Shown one piece after another: positions 16,306-25,469 of a stretch of DNA of 37,731 nt (positions within the stretch are counted from its first letter, which is position 1; each line of letters opens with the position of its first letter). The notes beneath the pieces were generated by a model, which ran no database searches, was not told where the DNA came from, and was given only the letters and a program-made list of their open reading frames with translations. Made by a program: the position numbers and the translations under genes. This DNA is from Betaproteobacteria bacterium (GTDB lineage: Bacteria > Pseudomonadota > Gammaproteobacteria > Burkholderiales > Burkholderiaceae_C). The DNA is taken from assembly GCA_028870715.1 (NCBI GenBank), contig JAGWOZ010000008.1, positions 1-37,731 of the forward strand, in the 5' to 3' direction.

Positions 16306-17709
16306 ATGACTGAAGCGATTCAAGACGACAAGGCCCTGGACGAGAGTCTGCTCAACCAGGACCTCGATGGCGCCGCGGCGCCCAAGAAGGGAGTCCTGCG
16401 CATCAAGGGCACGCCGCGCGAAGGCGGAGCGCGCCTGAGCAGGAATTTCAAGAAAATCGCCTTCATTGGCGGCAGTGTCGTCGTCGGCGGGATGGTGATC
16501 GGCATTCTGACCGCCGGCAACAAGAGCCAGCCCGCCGAGAGCTCCGGGACGACCGCGATGGTCGGGCAGACCTCGCCGGACGTCGCTGCCATGCAGCGCG
16601 CGGCGCAGCAGCATTGGGGCGGGCCGGTGGCGGCGTCTTCCGATCCAACCGGCAACGCCGCATCTGAGCCCGTCGGCGCAGCCAGCAGCCCGGGCGCGCC
16701 TTTGAACCACCCGAACAACCCCGGCGCGGCATTGCACGCCAGCGGCGAGCCGCCGCAACTTACGCCGGCCCAGAAGTACCGCCGTTGGCTGATCGAGCAG
16801 CACTACAAGGCTCTGGAAGGCGCCACATTGGCGGACCAGACGGCACACTTGGCCACGACCAGCGCGGGGAGCGTGGGAATGATGGGCGCCATCCAGTCCC
16901 AGGCTGCGGCACCATCGCGAGCCGACGCACTGCGCAACCTCACGGCTCTGGCCGCAACGCCCCAGGGCGCGGCTGATCCCAACCTCCAGAAAGCCCTGGC
17001 GGCACTTCAGGGTGCCTCGGGTATGGTTGGCGGCGCCCAGAGCCCGCAAGCCCAGAACAAGGCGTTCCTGGTCAGCCAGGAGCGCAAGGCGTCGAGCGGC
17101 TACCTTGATGCGGCTGCGCAACCGCCCATCGGCAACCATGAACTGTTTGCCGGCGCCGTCATCCCTGCAGTCATGCTGACTGGTATCGACAGCGATCTGC
17201 CGGGCACGATCACGGCGCAGGTGCGGCAGACGGTCTATGACAGCCTCAATCCGGCCGTGGTGCTCATTCCCCAGGGCACGCGCATCATCGGCGCGTACAG
17301 CAGCGAGGTGGCCTATGGCCAGAGCCGCGTGCTGGTGGCCTGGAATCGGTTGATCTTCCCCAACGGCGCCATGATGGATCTGAAGGGAATGGATGGCACG
17401 GACGGGGAGGGCCAGGCCGGATTCCACGACGGGGTCGACAACCACACCATGCGAATCTTTGGCAGTGCTGTCTTGATGAGCCTGCTTGGTGTTGGCGCTC
17501 AGCTGAGCCAGCCGCAAAACGCCGGCGCCCTCAACACCCCGTCGGCGAGCCAGCAGGCAGCCTCAGCTCTGGCCCAGCAAATGGACAATGTCGGCACCAA
17601 CCTGCTCAACAAGAACCTGAGCATCCAGCCGACGCTGACGATCCGGCCGGGCTATGCCTTCAACGTGCTGGTGAATCGGACGATGATCCTGCCGCCATAT
17701 CCAGGGTAG
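16306..17709 (+). CDS. trbI: TrbI, VirB10-like core protein
   Basis: The 467-residue protein has a cytoplasmic N-terminus, one membrane helix (about 48-68), a Pro/Ala-rich periplasmic region, and the VirB10 beta-barrel domain. That domain has HELFAGAVIPAVMLTGIDSDLPG, IPQGTRIIGAYSS and RVLVAWNRLIFPNGAMMDL, with the C-terminus AFNVLVNRTMILPPYPG. VirB10 links the inner and outer membranes and responds to the ATPases. The gene is intact. Its last 180 bases recur, diverged by roughly 8 percent, at 28274-28461, where a second trbI 3' end sits without the rest of the gene. Confidence 0.95.
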   Translation: MTEAIQDDKALDESLLNQDLDGAAAPKKGVLRIKGTPREGGARLSRNFKKIAFIGGSVVVGGMVIGILTAGNKSQPAESSGTTAMVGQTSPDVAAMQRAAQQHWGGPVAASSDPTGNAASEPVGAASSPGAPLNHPNNPGAALHASGEPPQLTPAQKYRRWLIEQHYKALEGATLADQTAHLATTSAGSVGMMGAIQSQAAAPSRADALRNLTALAATPQGAADPNLQKALAALQGASGMVGGAQSPQAQNKAFLVSQERKASSGYLDAAAQPPIGNHELFAGAVIPAVMLTGIDSDLPGTITAQVRQTVYDSLNPAVVLIPQGTRIIGAYSSEVAYGQSRVLVAWNRLIFPNGAMMDLKGMDGTDGEGQAGFHDGVDNHTMRIFGSAVLMSLLGVGAQLSQPQNAGALNTPSASQQAASALAQQMDNVGTNLLNKNLSIQPTLTIRPGYAFNVLVNRTMILPPYPG

Positions 17710-18231
17710 GCATCCCTTTGCGGTGCATGCGGATGACTTGTTTTCGCCTCTCGTCCAGTACTTCCCGCGACTGCTTGCGGGCATCTTCTTTTCCACGTGC
17801 AATGAGACACGATAGGCACCCTAAAGTTCACGGATAAAGCGTGCCCAGTCTATATAGTCAGCGGGAGCCGCAACAGTCGCGGCGGTTCATAGGGTGCGCT
17901 GGAAGTGCAAGAGATACCACATACTCATCTATCAAGTTGTTCTGAACACGTGCCATTATCCAAACTGGAAACAGATCGACTACGTGCCATGGAAAATGCG
18001 TAAGGAGGTGGCGGTTGACCTGAAGCGCCTCTACGCCAACGCCACCGCCGACGAGGCCGAGCAACCGCTTGCCGAGTTCGAGGCGAAGTGGAACACCGAG
18101 AGTATCCGCCGGAGATCCGCATGGTGATCTACACCACCAACGCCATCGAATCGGTGAACATGAGCCTGCGCCAGATCACCAAGAACCGGTGATCATTCCC
18201 GAGCGATGAGGCTCTGCTGAAACTGTTCTAT

Positions 18232-19705
18232 TCTTACTGTGTCAATAAAATCATGGCATTATGTGCATCTCTGCATTCTGCACATGAGGAACGATGGGTG
18301 CGAGCGAACGGTTTGACCGGTACATGGAACACTTGTCTGAGGGGCTGGGGCATTTGGACCGTCACGCCGGGCTCAAGGGCTATTGCACGGGGCTGATGCT
18401 GCCGCTGTCGCGCAAGAGCGTGGAGCCGATGGCCGCGCGGGTCGACCCGATGCATGCCAGCGCCCGGCATCAATCGCTGCATCACTTCGTGGCCAAGGCC
18501 CAATGGTCCGATGCGGAGATGCTGCGGCGAGTGGCCCAGTGGGTCGTGCCGCAAATGGACTTCAGCCGTGGCGGCTGGTGGATCATCGACGACACGGGGT
18601 TCCCGAAGAAGGGCAAGCACTCGGTGGGCGTGGCACGTCAATACTGCGGGATGCTGGGCAAGCAGGACAACTGTCAGGTGGCGGTGAGTGTGTCGCTCGC
18701 GTGCGACCAAGGCAGCGTTCCTGTGGCGTGGCAACTCTATCTGCCCGAGGATTGGTCCAAGGACCTCGTGCGTAGACGGGTGGCCGGCGTGCCCGAGGAG
18801 GTGCACTTCGCCACCAAGACACAGATTGCACTGGCGCAATTGCGCACCTTGCTGGCTGAGGGAGCCCCTCATCACTGCGTGTTGGCTGACGCCGGCTACG
18901 GGGTGGACGCTGGTTTTCGCCAAACGCTCAGCGACATGGGATTGCTCTACGCGGTGGGCGTGACTTCGGCGGTCGCCGTCTGGCCGCCCGGGGTCGAGCC
19001 CCTGCCGCCCAAGCGCTACAGCGGCAGGGGCCGTCCGCCAGTGATGCCTCGGCGCACCGCGCGGTTGCAGCCGATGAGTGTGAAGGCGCTGGCCTTGTCG
19101 CTGCCGGCGCAGGCATTCCATACGATCAGCTGGCGCGAAGGTACCAACGAGCCTCTGAGTGGACGCTTTGCCGCGCTGCGGGTTCGCCACGCCGGTGGCA
19201 ACGCCGGCAAGGCACGACTGCGCTCGCTTGAGTGGTTGCTGGTCGAGTGGCCCGCGGACCAGGCCGAGCCAACCAAGTACGTTCTGTCCACGCTACCTGA
19301 AGACACGCCGTTGAACGAACTGGTCGCAGCCGCCCACCAGCGCTGGCGCATCGAGCGCGACTACCAGGACCTGAAGCAGGACTTCGGGCTGGGGCACTAC
19401 GAGGGCCGCGGCTGGCGAGGGTTCCACCACCATGCCAGTCTGAGCATCGCGGCCTACGGGTTCCTGATGACCGAGCGACTCATTGCCGACAAGCCAGTGG
19501 GCAGTAAAAAAAACTTCATCGAACGCCAAGTGCCTGCTGTTCCCAAGGATTACATCCCCCGCGGCGCTCCTGCGCGCGCAGCGGCACGTGGACCATTCGA
19601 TCACGACGCTACGCCATCGCCTGAGCTACGAACTGATCGCCCGTCTCGGGCAGTGCCCCTGCTGTGGCAAAGCAAGCGCAAAACTACTTTTGTGACACAG
19701 TAAGA
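18232..19705 (+). mobile_element. IS701-family insertion sequence (1474 bp, CTAT duplication)
   Basis: Terminal repeats TCTTACTGTGTCA (left) and TGACACAGTAAGA (right) are perfect inverted copies over 13 bp. A 4-bp target duplication CTAT is present at 18228-18231 and 19706-19709. Excising the element and one CTAT restores the IS256 transposase reading LFYLALK. The nested order shows this element arrived after the IS256 element. Confidence 0.88.
18294..19703 (+). CDS. IS701-family transposase
   Basis: The 469-residue protein carries the DDE_5 catalytic block with WWIIDDTGFPKKGKHSVGVARQYCG (first Asp pair near residue 99), VLADAGYGVDAGF (second Asp near 201) and the late RWRIERDYQDLKQDFGLGHYEGR segment with the catalytic Glu. 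The last 70 residues after VGSKKNF look poor as protein. Another frame after the run of eight A at about 19506 reads RAQRHVDHSITTLRHRLSYELIARLGQCPCC, which resembles the usual tail of related transposases. A frameshift, programmed or mutational, may therefore have altered the C-terminus. Catalytic part intact. Confidence 0.85.
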   Translation: MGASERFDRYMEHLSEGLGHLDRHAGLKGYCTGLMLPLSRKSVEPMAARVDPMHASARHQSLHHFVAKAQWSDAEMLRRVAQWVVPQMDFSRGGWWIIDDTGFPKKGKHSVGVARQYCGMLGKQDNCQVAVSVSLACDQGSVPVAWQLYLPEDWSKDLVRRRVAGVPEEVHFATKTQIALAQLRTLLAEGAPHHCVLADAGYGVDAGFRQTLSDMGLLYAVGVTSAVAVWPPGVEPLPPKRYSGRGRPPVMPRRTARLQPMSVKALALSLPAQAFHTISWREGTNEPLSGRFAALRVRHAGGNAGKARLRSLEWLLVEWPADQAEPTKYVLSTLPEDTPLNELVAAAHQRWRIERDYQDLKQDFGLGHYEGRGWRGFHHHASLSIAAYGFLMTERLIADKPVGSKKNFIERQVPAVPKDYIPRGAPARAAARGPFDHDATPSPELRTDRPSRAVPLLWQSKRKTTFVTQ

Positions 19706-19854
19706 CTATCTGGCGCTGAAAAAAACATCAGCCGGAAATGGACCCTGCCGATCCGGGATTGGAAGGCCGCATTGACTCGCTTTACCATCCAGTCGAAGAC
19801 CGGATGGCGAACCTTTAACCAAAACCCCGTTTACACAGAATTCCGGACACCCTC

Positions 19855-20162
19855 TGGCTCGGGTGTCACGCGGGACGCCCGTGACATTCGAGATTGTCGA
19901 CAACATCATCGAATGACATTCTTTCGGTCGAAACAGGCATTCGGGGCAGCTTGCGACGACGGCCGAAATGCTGTCGTCCGTCGGCATCAATGGTCTCGTG
20001 AGCATCGGTTTCCAGCCACTACCCCGTACACAATAGGTGCGAGATCAATAAGCTCAGGCGACGCTAAGTGTTCGACGCTAGTCTTACGACGCTTCGATTC
20101 ACGCACGCCTGCCGACACCACATCCGGCCGTGCGTTTCCATATTGCTTCATGAAGGCCCCGG
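19855..20162. other. Non-coding stretch, nothing recognised
   Basis: This gap lies between the IS256 right end and the beta-propeller gene. No gene, repeat or RNA signature was seen. It should hold the promoter of the next gene; no clear consensus elements are visible. Confidence 0.4.
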
Positions 20163-21236
20163 ATGACGCCCTCCATTTCCCGATTGCTATCCTGCCTTGC
20201 ATTGCTGGCGTGTACCAGCGGCGCACTGCACGCCGAGCCCATTTCCCAACTGCCGCGAAACATCCACGTGCCAGGGCACGCCTTGCGTAGCTTCGACATC
20301 GGCTACGCCCAGGACGGCGTGTACGCCTTCGCCGATCGCTCCAACCACGGCGTGGACCTGATCGACACCCGCACACTCCGCTTCCTTGGCCGCATAAGTG
20401 GCTTCGCTGGACCACGCAGCGGGGGCCAGGGAGGGCCGAATGGAGTACTCATGGTTGACGGCAGACAACTATGGGCCGGTGATGGCGGCAGCCGGATACG
20501 CGTGGCCGACATCCGCTCGCGCCGCATCGTCGCAACCATTTCCACTGGCGGCACGAAACACGTGGATGAACTTGCGTACGACGCACGTGACCATCTGGTG
20601 ATCGCTGCGAACAATGCCGATGATCCGCCGTTTCTCAGCTTCATCTCGGCCCGAGCCCCATATCGCGTACGCGCCCGCCTGATGCTGCCGCAAGCCACCG
20701 ATGGATTGGAGCAGCCCATTTGGGACCCACGCACAGGCATGGTGTACGTCGCCGTGCCGGAACTGGAAGGCGTTGCGGCGCGCGGAGGCGTTGCCGTGAT
20801 CGACCCGCGCACAAGGCGCTTGGTAGCCATGCACGACGTTGCTAGCTGCATGCCGGCGGGTCTGGCACTCGGTCCGACAGGCAAGCTGCTGGTCGGTTGC
20901 AGCGACGACGCAGTGGCCGCCGGCTTCAAGGCTGTTTCATTACTGCTTGATCCGGTCTCCGGCAAGATCCTGCGGGCCTTCCATCAGGTCGGCGGCTCCG
21001 ACGAAATCTGGTACGACTCCGCCAGCGGCGACTTTCTGCTCGCGGCGGTGGCCAATCCAGACGGCCCGGTATTGGGCGTGATCAATGCGCGCCAACCGCA
21101 TTGGGTCAAGAACATCCCCAGCGGTCGGCACGCCCATTCGGTGGCGGCGGACCCCAGCAGCGGCCGTGCGTTCGTTCCAGTTGCTGCAGGCGACAAGGCC
21201 TGTCCTCGCGGCTGCGTGGAGATCTTCGGAAAGTGA
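20163..21236 (+). CDS. Exported YncE/NHL-like beta-propeller protein
   Basis: The 357-residue protein has a signal peptide (MTPSISRLLSCLALLACTSGALHA) and then repeated blade-like units. Examples are YAFADRSNHGVDLIDTRTLRFLGRI, LWAGDGGSRIRVADIRSRRIVATI, MVYVAVPELEG ... GGVAVIDPRTRRLVAMH and FLLAAVANPDGPVLGVINA. This fits YncE-type periplasmic propellers, which bind ligands or act as scaffolds; no catalytic residue set is seen. It ends with a Cys pair (ACPRGC) near the C-terminus. It precedes the glucan operon in the same direction with 400 bp between, so a link is possible but not shown. Confidence 0.72.
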   Translation: MTPSISRLLSCLALLACTSGALHAEPISQLPRNIHVPGHALRSFDIGYAQDGVYAFADRSNHGVDLIDTRTLRFLGRISGFAGPRSGGQGGPNGVLMVDGRQLWAGDGGSRIRVADIRSRRIVATISTGGTKHVDELAYDARDHLVIAANNADDPPFLSFISARAPYRVRARLMLPQATDGLEQPIWDPRTGMVYVAVPELEGVAARGGVAVIDPRTRRLVAMHDVASCMPAGLALGPTGKLLVGCSDDAVAAGFKAVSLLLDPVSGKILRAFHQVGGSDEIWYDSASGDFLLAAVANPDGPVLGVINARQPHWVKNIPSGRHAHSVAADPSSGRAFVPVAAGDKACPRGCVEIFGK

Positions 21237-21240
21237 CTCC

Positions 21241-21375
21241 GTGACGAGACCGACCTCTGCAAGCGCCGTGAGGTGGTTGCTCGTCGAAGACGACGCCATG
21301 ATTGCTGATGCGGTCAGCCCATTGCGTGAGCACGGGTCCACTCGAATATTTGAGGTCGAAGGGTCGATGCCTGGA
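21241..21375 (+). pseudogene. Stump of a response-regulator receiver domain
   Basis: From GTG 21241 the frame reads VRWLLVEDDAMIADAVSPLREHGS, the first strand, acidic pair and first helix of an OmpR-type receiver. After about 40 codons all resemblance ends and no phosphoacceptor or output domain follows. It is probably the 5' remnant of a two-component regulator lost by deletion. The rest of the gap to 21651 shows no further gene. Confidence 0.5.
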
Positions 21376-21651
21376 AGCCGGAGGAAGTGGCCATGCCAGC
21401 CATGGCGTCGGCGCGCGAAGGCGACTGAGGCAGCCCGAGGGTCGATCGCCCCGAGGCGCAATCGCCGGGAGTCTCGGCGCCGGTGCATGCACTTATGCCC
21501 AACCGCGAACGCGTTCCACGCGGCACCCGAACACGCGGACTGCGCACGCGGCCCGGCGCAAAGCAACCGCCTTGCAGGCCGACCGCGACACTTCTTACCA
21601 ATCCCCATCACCGAAGTGATTCCTGCCTCCGGTAGCGAACCCCAATGCCCC

Positions 21652-22689
21652 TTGTTCCGAACAATCCAAGTCCTTTGGATCGGGTTGCTTATGCTGTGTA
21701 CGTTGGGCGGTTGCGCCTCGCTGCAAAGCCCTGTCGGTGCGCGGGCATCCGAAGCCGCGCTGAGCGCCGACGCCGCTCCGGCCATGGCATGGTGGGCGGG
21801 AGCTGGCGATCCGTTGCTGGCCCGCTTGATCGACAACGGGCTGGCGGCGGACCCGCTCCTGGGCCGCGAAGCCCGGGCCCTGGCCGAACTGCAGGCGCGC
21901 CCGCGGCACTGGCGCTTCCGTGTCGCCAGCTGGATCGACCGCATACTGCAGCAGACACCCGAAGCCCCCGAATTCCCCGAGGTGCAGGCCGTGCGACTGG
22001 CCGACGCGCGCCAGCGCAAGGCCGCGCGCATCGCACGCGCCTACGTCGAGGTGCGCCGCCTGCAAGCGAGCCTGGCCTTGCGCCAGGTGTTCCAGTATCA
22101 GTTCCACGACGATGCCGACTTCGCCCGCTGGCGCCACGAGGCCGGCCTGGTCTCGGCGGTCGACGGCGGGCTGGCGGCCTCGCTGGTCGGCGTCAATGCC
22201 GGCGCGCTTGCCGACATTCGCGCTCGCTTGGCCGCGGCCGAGGCGACGCTGGCGCGGCGTGCGGCGCTTGCGCCATCGCAACTGGCGTTGTGGCTTGACG
22301 ACGGCGCGCAGGTGCCACGGCTCGACGCCGACGGCGCGGCCGCGGCGGCGTGCGACGACGCGCGAGCGGCAGGCCCGCGCGCCGCGCTGACCGAAGCAAG
22401 GGAGCGCGAGGGCGCGCTGCCCAAGCTCGAGCGCGACGCCGAACGCACCGCGGACGACGCCCGCGCGGCCTACCGCCTGGGGACCGGCGATTTCGCCACC
22501 CTGTACGTGGCGCAAACTGCAGTATTGGCGGTGCGCGAAGCACGCATCGCCGCCCAGGCGCGCCGCGCGCGCGCGGCGATCAACCTGTGGACGGACGCAG
22601 GTCTGCGCAGGAACCAGGCCGGGCTGCGCGAACCGGCGCGCAGCCCGGCCGGCGACGTGCCGATGGCAGCCAGAGACGGCCGTGGCTGA
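21652..22689 (+). CDS. TolC/NodT-like outer-membrane lipoprotein (short)
   Basis: Starting at TTG 21652 the product (345 residues) has a lipoprotein signal FRTIQVLWIGLLMLCTLGGC with lipobox LGGC. ATG 21691 would leave too short a signal. The body has WWAGAGDPLLARLIDNGLAADPLL, then long Ala/Arg-rich helices (KAARIARAYVEVRRLQASLALRQ; DDARAAYRLGTGDFATLYVAQTAVLAVREARIAAQ). Both are typical of outer-membrane efflux proteins, including the GxxDxxxLL-like motif near the end. It is shorter than the usual 450-500 residues, so part of one repeat may be missing. The stop overlaps the adaptor start by 8 bases. It would be the outer-membrane channel of an exporter. Confidence 0.75.
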   Translation: MFRTIQVLWIGLLMLCTLGGCASLQSPVGARASEAALSADAAPAMAWWAGAGDPLLARLIDNGLAADPLLGREARALAELQARPRHWRFRVASWIDRILQQTPEAPEFPEVQAVRLADARQRKAARIARAYVEVRRLQASLALRQVFQYQFHDDADFARWRHEAGLVSAVDGGLAASLVGVNAGALADIRARLAAAEATLARRAALAPSQLALWLDDGAQVPRLDADGAAAAACDDARAAGPRAALTEAREREGALPKLERDAERTADDARAAYRLGTGDFATLYVAQTAVLAVREARIAAQARRARAAINLWTDAGLRRNQAGLREPARSPAGDVPMAARDGRG

Positions 22690-23881
22690 GCCGGGCGAGG
22701 CATCGCATGTCGATGCGCTGCTCGATGCGCGCCCGCGCAGTCGCGCGCGGCGCTGGATCAGCATCGCGCTGCTGCTGCTGGCGCTGGGCGTGGCGGGCAG
22801 GCTGCTGCTGCGTTTTCTCGAGGGCAATACGACCCCGTACTACATGGCGCCGATCGTTCGCGCCGACCTGCGTCCACAGGTGACCATCACGGGCCAGGCG
22901 CACCTGCTCGGCGAGATCACGGTGCGCGCGCCGCGAGACGCCATGATCACCGCGGTACCGGTGGCCCCGGGCACCACGGTGGTGTCCGGTCAGGCGCTGG
23001 CCGTGGTGGATACCAGCGCCTTTGCACAGGCCATCGGCGCTGACCGCTTGGCGCTGGCCGCCGCGCGCGACCAGCTGGCGCGTGCCGTCGTGGATTCCAG
23101 GCTGGCCGCGGCCCGGCTCGCACGGTACGACAAGGTGTGGCGCGAGTCGAGCCACCGAGTGCCCTCGCTGGACGAGATGGACTCCGCGAGCGCCGCTGCG
23201 CGCAGCGCGGCGCTCGCGGTGCGGCAGGATCGCACGCTGCTCGACGCGGCCCGGCGCCGCCTCGACGACGACATGGCCAATCTGCAGGCCGCTCTACCGC
23301 GCAGTCCCATCGCCGGCGTGGTGGTCCAGCGGTTGGTTGCGCCGGGAAGCCGGATCCAGGCCGGACAGCCGCTGCTTGAGTTGGCGCCGCTGGGTGCCCC
23401 CGCGCGCGTGGTCGTGCCGCTGTCCCATGGCATCGGCCAGCTGCCCGCAGGCATGCCGGCACGCGTGGTTGTCGCCGGGATCGGCGGCGCCGAGCACGAT
23501 GCCACGTTGCTGCGCATTGGCACCGACCCGGCGGGTGTGCGCCAGGCCGTGTTCGCGCTGGGGCCCAACCCGCGTATCCCGCCGGCCGCCGCGGCCACGC
23601 TCAAGATGACCCTACCGGTACGCCACCATGTGTTGCTAGTGCCGAACGCAGCGCTGGCCTTCTCGCCCCATTGCGCGACGCAACCCGAACTCGAACGCAG
23701 CAGCATCTGCCTGCTCGATCGCGACGGCACAGCGCGCAGCGTGGACATCATCGCTGGTCCCAGCGACGGCCATCGCACGCAGATCCTCGGCGGACCGGTG
23801 CGTCCGGGACAGCTGGCGATCATCGGCTGGCGCGAGGCGCCGGGCGCGTCGGCCTCGAAGCCCCGGTCCTCCGGCCCCTGA
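22682..23881 (+). CDS. HlyD/RND-type periplasmic adaptor protein
   Basis: A 399-residue membrane-fusion protein from GTG 22682. A membrane anchor (about 24-45) precedes the lipoyl half-motif (VTITGQAHLLGEITVRAPRDAMITAVPVAPGTTVVSGQALAVVDTS) and an Ala/Arg-rich coiled-coil hairpin (about 113-205). The second lipoyl half (LPRSPIAGVVVQRLVAPGSRIQAGQPLLELAPL) and a beta-barrel domain follow. These proteins bridge an inner-membrane pump to an outer-membrane channel. No RND, ABC or MFS pump gene is nearby; instead the operon continues with OpgD and OpgH genes, so an unusual partner is possible. Coupled by overlap to the lipoprotein gene. Confidence 0.85.
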   Translation: MAEPGEASHVDALLDARPRSRARRWISIALLLLALGVAGRLLLRFLEGNTTPYYMAPIVRADLRPQVTITGQAHLLGEITVRAPRDAMITAVPVAPGTTVVSGQALAVVDTSAFAQAIGADRLALAAARDQLARAVVDSRLAAARLARYDKVWRESSHRVPSLDEMDSASAAARSAALAVRQDRTLLDAARRRLDDDMANLQAALPRSPIAGVVVQRLVAPGSRIQAGQPLLELAPLGAPARVVVPLSHGIGQLPAGMPARVVVAGIGGAEHDATLLRIGTDPAGVRQAVFALGPNPRIPPAAAATLKMTLPVRHHVLLVPNAALAFSPHCATQPELERSSICLLDRDGTARSVDIIAGPSDGHRTQILGGPVRPGQLAIIGWREAPGASASKPRSSGP

Positions 23882-23918
23882 CGCAGCCACTGCGCCAGCC
23901 ATTGACCTTCACGACACC

Positions 23919-25448
23919 ATGACTACCTCCGCTCCCAAGTTCACCCGCCGCCAGGCCGGCGGCGCGCTTGCATCGCTGGCCGTCGGACTGCTGCAACCTA
24001 GCGTGGCCTTCGCCGCGGGCGGCGGCCGCTGGGGACCGCCACGCCCGTTCTCCTGGGATCTGCTCGTCGAGCGCGCCCGCCGACTCGCGGCCCGACCGTA
24101 CGTGGCGCCCCGCCCGTCAGCGCACGCGGTATCGGACTTGGACGCCTTCGCGCGCCTGACCTACGGCGCCGCCGAGGCCGTGACGGGCACGGTGCGCCTG
24201 TTCCCGACGCGCCGCGGCGTGGCGCCGCTGGCGGTGTCGATCCATGTCGTCGACCACGACATGGCAAGGAAGCTGATCGACACGCGGGGGTTGTTCGGCG
24301 GCGGACAGACCGCAGATCCGGCCGGCTGGCGCGTGCTGGCGCCCGACGCGCGCACCGACTGGATGGCCTTTCTCGCAGCCTCGTACTTTCGCTGCTCGGG
24401 AACGTCCAACCGCTACGGTCTTTCGGCACGGGGCATCTCGGTGGACACCGGCTTGGCGGGGCCGGAGGAGTTTCCGGTCTTCACCGATTTCTGGATCGAG
24501 CAACCGTCGGTCGACCACGTGATCACCCACGCCCTGCTCGACGGCCCGTCGCTGTCCGGGGCGTACGCAATCGACACCTGGCGTCGCGAGGGCGTGGACG
24601 TAGTGCAGGACGTGCGCTGCGCACTGTTCCTGCGACGCGACGTGCAGCGCCTGGGCATCGCCCCGCAGACCAGCATGTTCCTGTACGACCAGACGCGCGC
24701 CGACGGCATGCCACATGCCCATACCATCGGCGATTGGCGCCCGCAGGTGCATGACTCGGGGGGGCTGGCCATCCGCACCGGAATCGGCGAGCGCATCTGG
24801 AGCCCGCTGCACAACCCGTCGAAGGCGCGCATGCACGCCTTCCGCGCCGACCACCCGAGCGGCTTCGGCCTCATGCAGCGCGATCGCGATTTCACCAGCT
24901 ACGAGGACGACAAGTTGTTCTACGACCTGCGACCTTCGCTGTGGGTGCAGCCCCAGGGCGACTGGGGCAAGGGCAGCGTGATGCTCTACGAGATGGCATC
25001 GATCTCGGAGACCGTGGACAACATCGGCGTGTTCTGGGTCGCCGACGAGCCGGCGCGCGCCGGGCAACGCCGCGACGTGGCGTACCGCTTGACGTGGACG
25101 TCCGCCGATCCCAGCAGCGACACCAACGCGCACTGCTGCAATTTGCTTATCGGGCCGACCGGCCCGGTCCACGAGCCGCCCGATCCGGCCACGCGCAAGT
25201 ACGTGCTCGACTTCCGCGGCGATGTGCTGGCCGGGCTCGACGATGCCAGCGGCGTGCAGGCGCTGACCAACCTGCCGCCTGCCGCGGTCATGGGCCTGCG
25301 CGCTCATCGTCTGCACGGTCGTAAGAGCTCCTGGCGAGTCGTGCTGGATCTGCGCCTAACGGGGCTGACGCAAAACGAGTTCCGCGTGTTCCTGCACCGC
25401 GGCACGCAGGCGCTCAGTGAAACCGTCGTGGTCTCGCTCGAGGATTGA
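23919..25448 (+). CDS. opgD: OpgD/OpgG-family periplasmic glucan biosynthesis protein
   Basis: The 509-residue protein has a twin-arginine signal (FTRRQAGGALASLAVGLL, Arg10-Arg11), the trait that separates OpgD from OpgG. The MdoG domain shows YFRCSGTSNRYGLSARGISVDTGL, EEFPVFTDFWIEQP, SMFLYDQTRADG, RPQVHDSGGLAIRTGIGERIWSPLHNP, GLMQRDRDFTSYEDDKLFYDLRPSLWVQPQGDWGKGSVMLYE and NIGVFWV. Family members act on the glucan backbone of osmoregulated periplasmic glucans; recent work assigns glycoside hydrolase activity to OpgG/OpgD. It lies 21 bases upstream of opgH. Complete length. Confidence 0.92.
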   Translation: MTTSAPKFTRRQAGGALASLAVGLLQPSVAFAAGGGRWGPPRPFSWDLLVERARRLAARPYVAPRPSAHAVSDLDAFARLTYGAAEAVTGTVRLFPTRRGVAPLAVSIHVVDHDMARKLIDTRGLFGGGQTADPAGWRVLAPDARTDWMAFLAASYFRCSGTSNRYGLSARGISVDTGLAGPEEFPVFTDFWIEQPSVDHVITHALLDGPSLSGAYAIDTWRREGVDVVQDVRCALFLRRDVQRLGIAPQTSMFLYDQTRADGMPHAHTIGDWRPQVHDSGGLAIRTGIGERIWSPLHNPSKARMHAFRADHPSGFGLMQRDRDFTSYEDDKLFYDLRPSLWVQPQGDWGKGSVMLYEMASISETVDNIGVFWVADEPARAGQRRDVAYRLTWTSADPSSDTNAHCCNLLIGPTGPVHEPPDPATRKYVLDFRGDVLAGLDDASGVQALTNLPPAAVMGLRAHRLHGRKSSWRVVLDLRLTGLTQNEFRVFLHRGTQALSETVVVSLED

Positions 25449-25469
25449 GTAACCGCGCACGCATACGCC

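Larger units (their letters stand above)
17890..19854 (+). pseudogene. IS256-family element relic, interrupted by IS701-family element
   Basis: Pieces of a Mutator/IS256 transposase are readable on the plus strand. One is YVPWKMRKEVAVDLKRLYANATADEAEQ ... FEAKWNTE (about 17965-18095). After an internal deletion comes PPEIRMVIYTTNAIESVNMSLRQITKNR and an in-frame TGA, then SFPSDEALLKLFY up to 18231. The frame resumes after the nested element at 19706 with LALK, shifts in a run of A, and ends ISRKWTLPIRDWKAALTRFTIQ. The right terminal sequence (GTTTACACAGAATTCCGGAC) ends near 19854. The left end is missing. The gene has a deletion, a stop and a frameshift, so it is dead. Confidence 0.8.

Noticed and set aside
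15484-17517. 677-codon open frame on the minus strand
   Set aside because: It is antisense to trbG and trbI, which are clear. The frame is open because of GC-rich codon bias and its product is His/Arg-rich with no family features.
21085-21651. N-terminal extension of the outer-membrane lipoprotein frame
   Set aside because: The open frame runs back into the beta-propeller gene, but the text is Arg-rich and only the receiver stump is protein-like. The lipoprotein signal sets the start near 21652.
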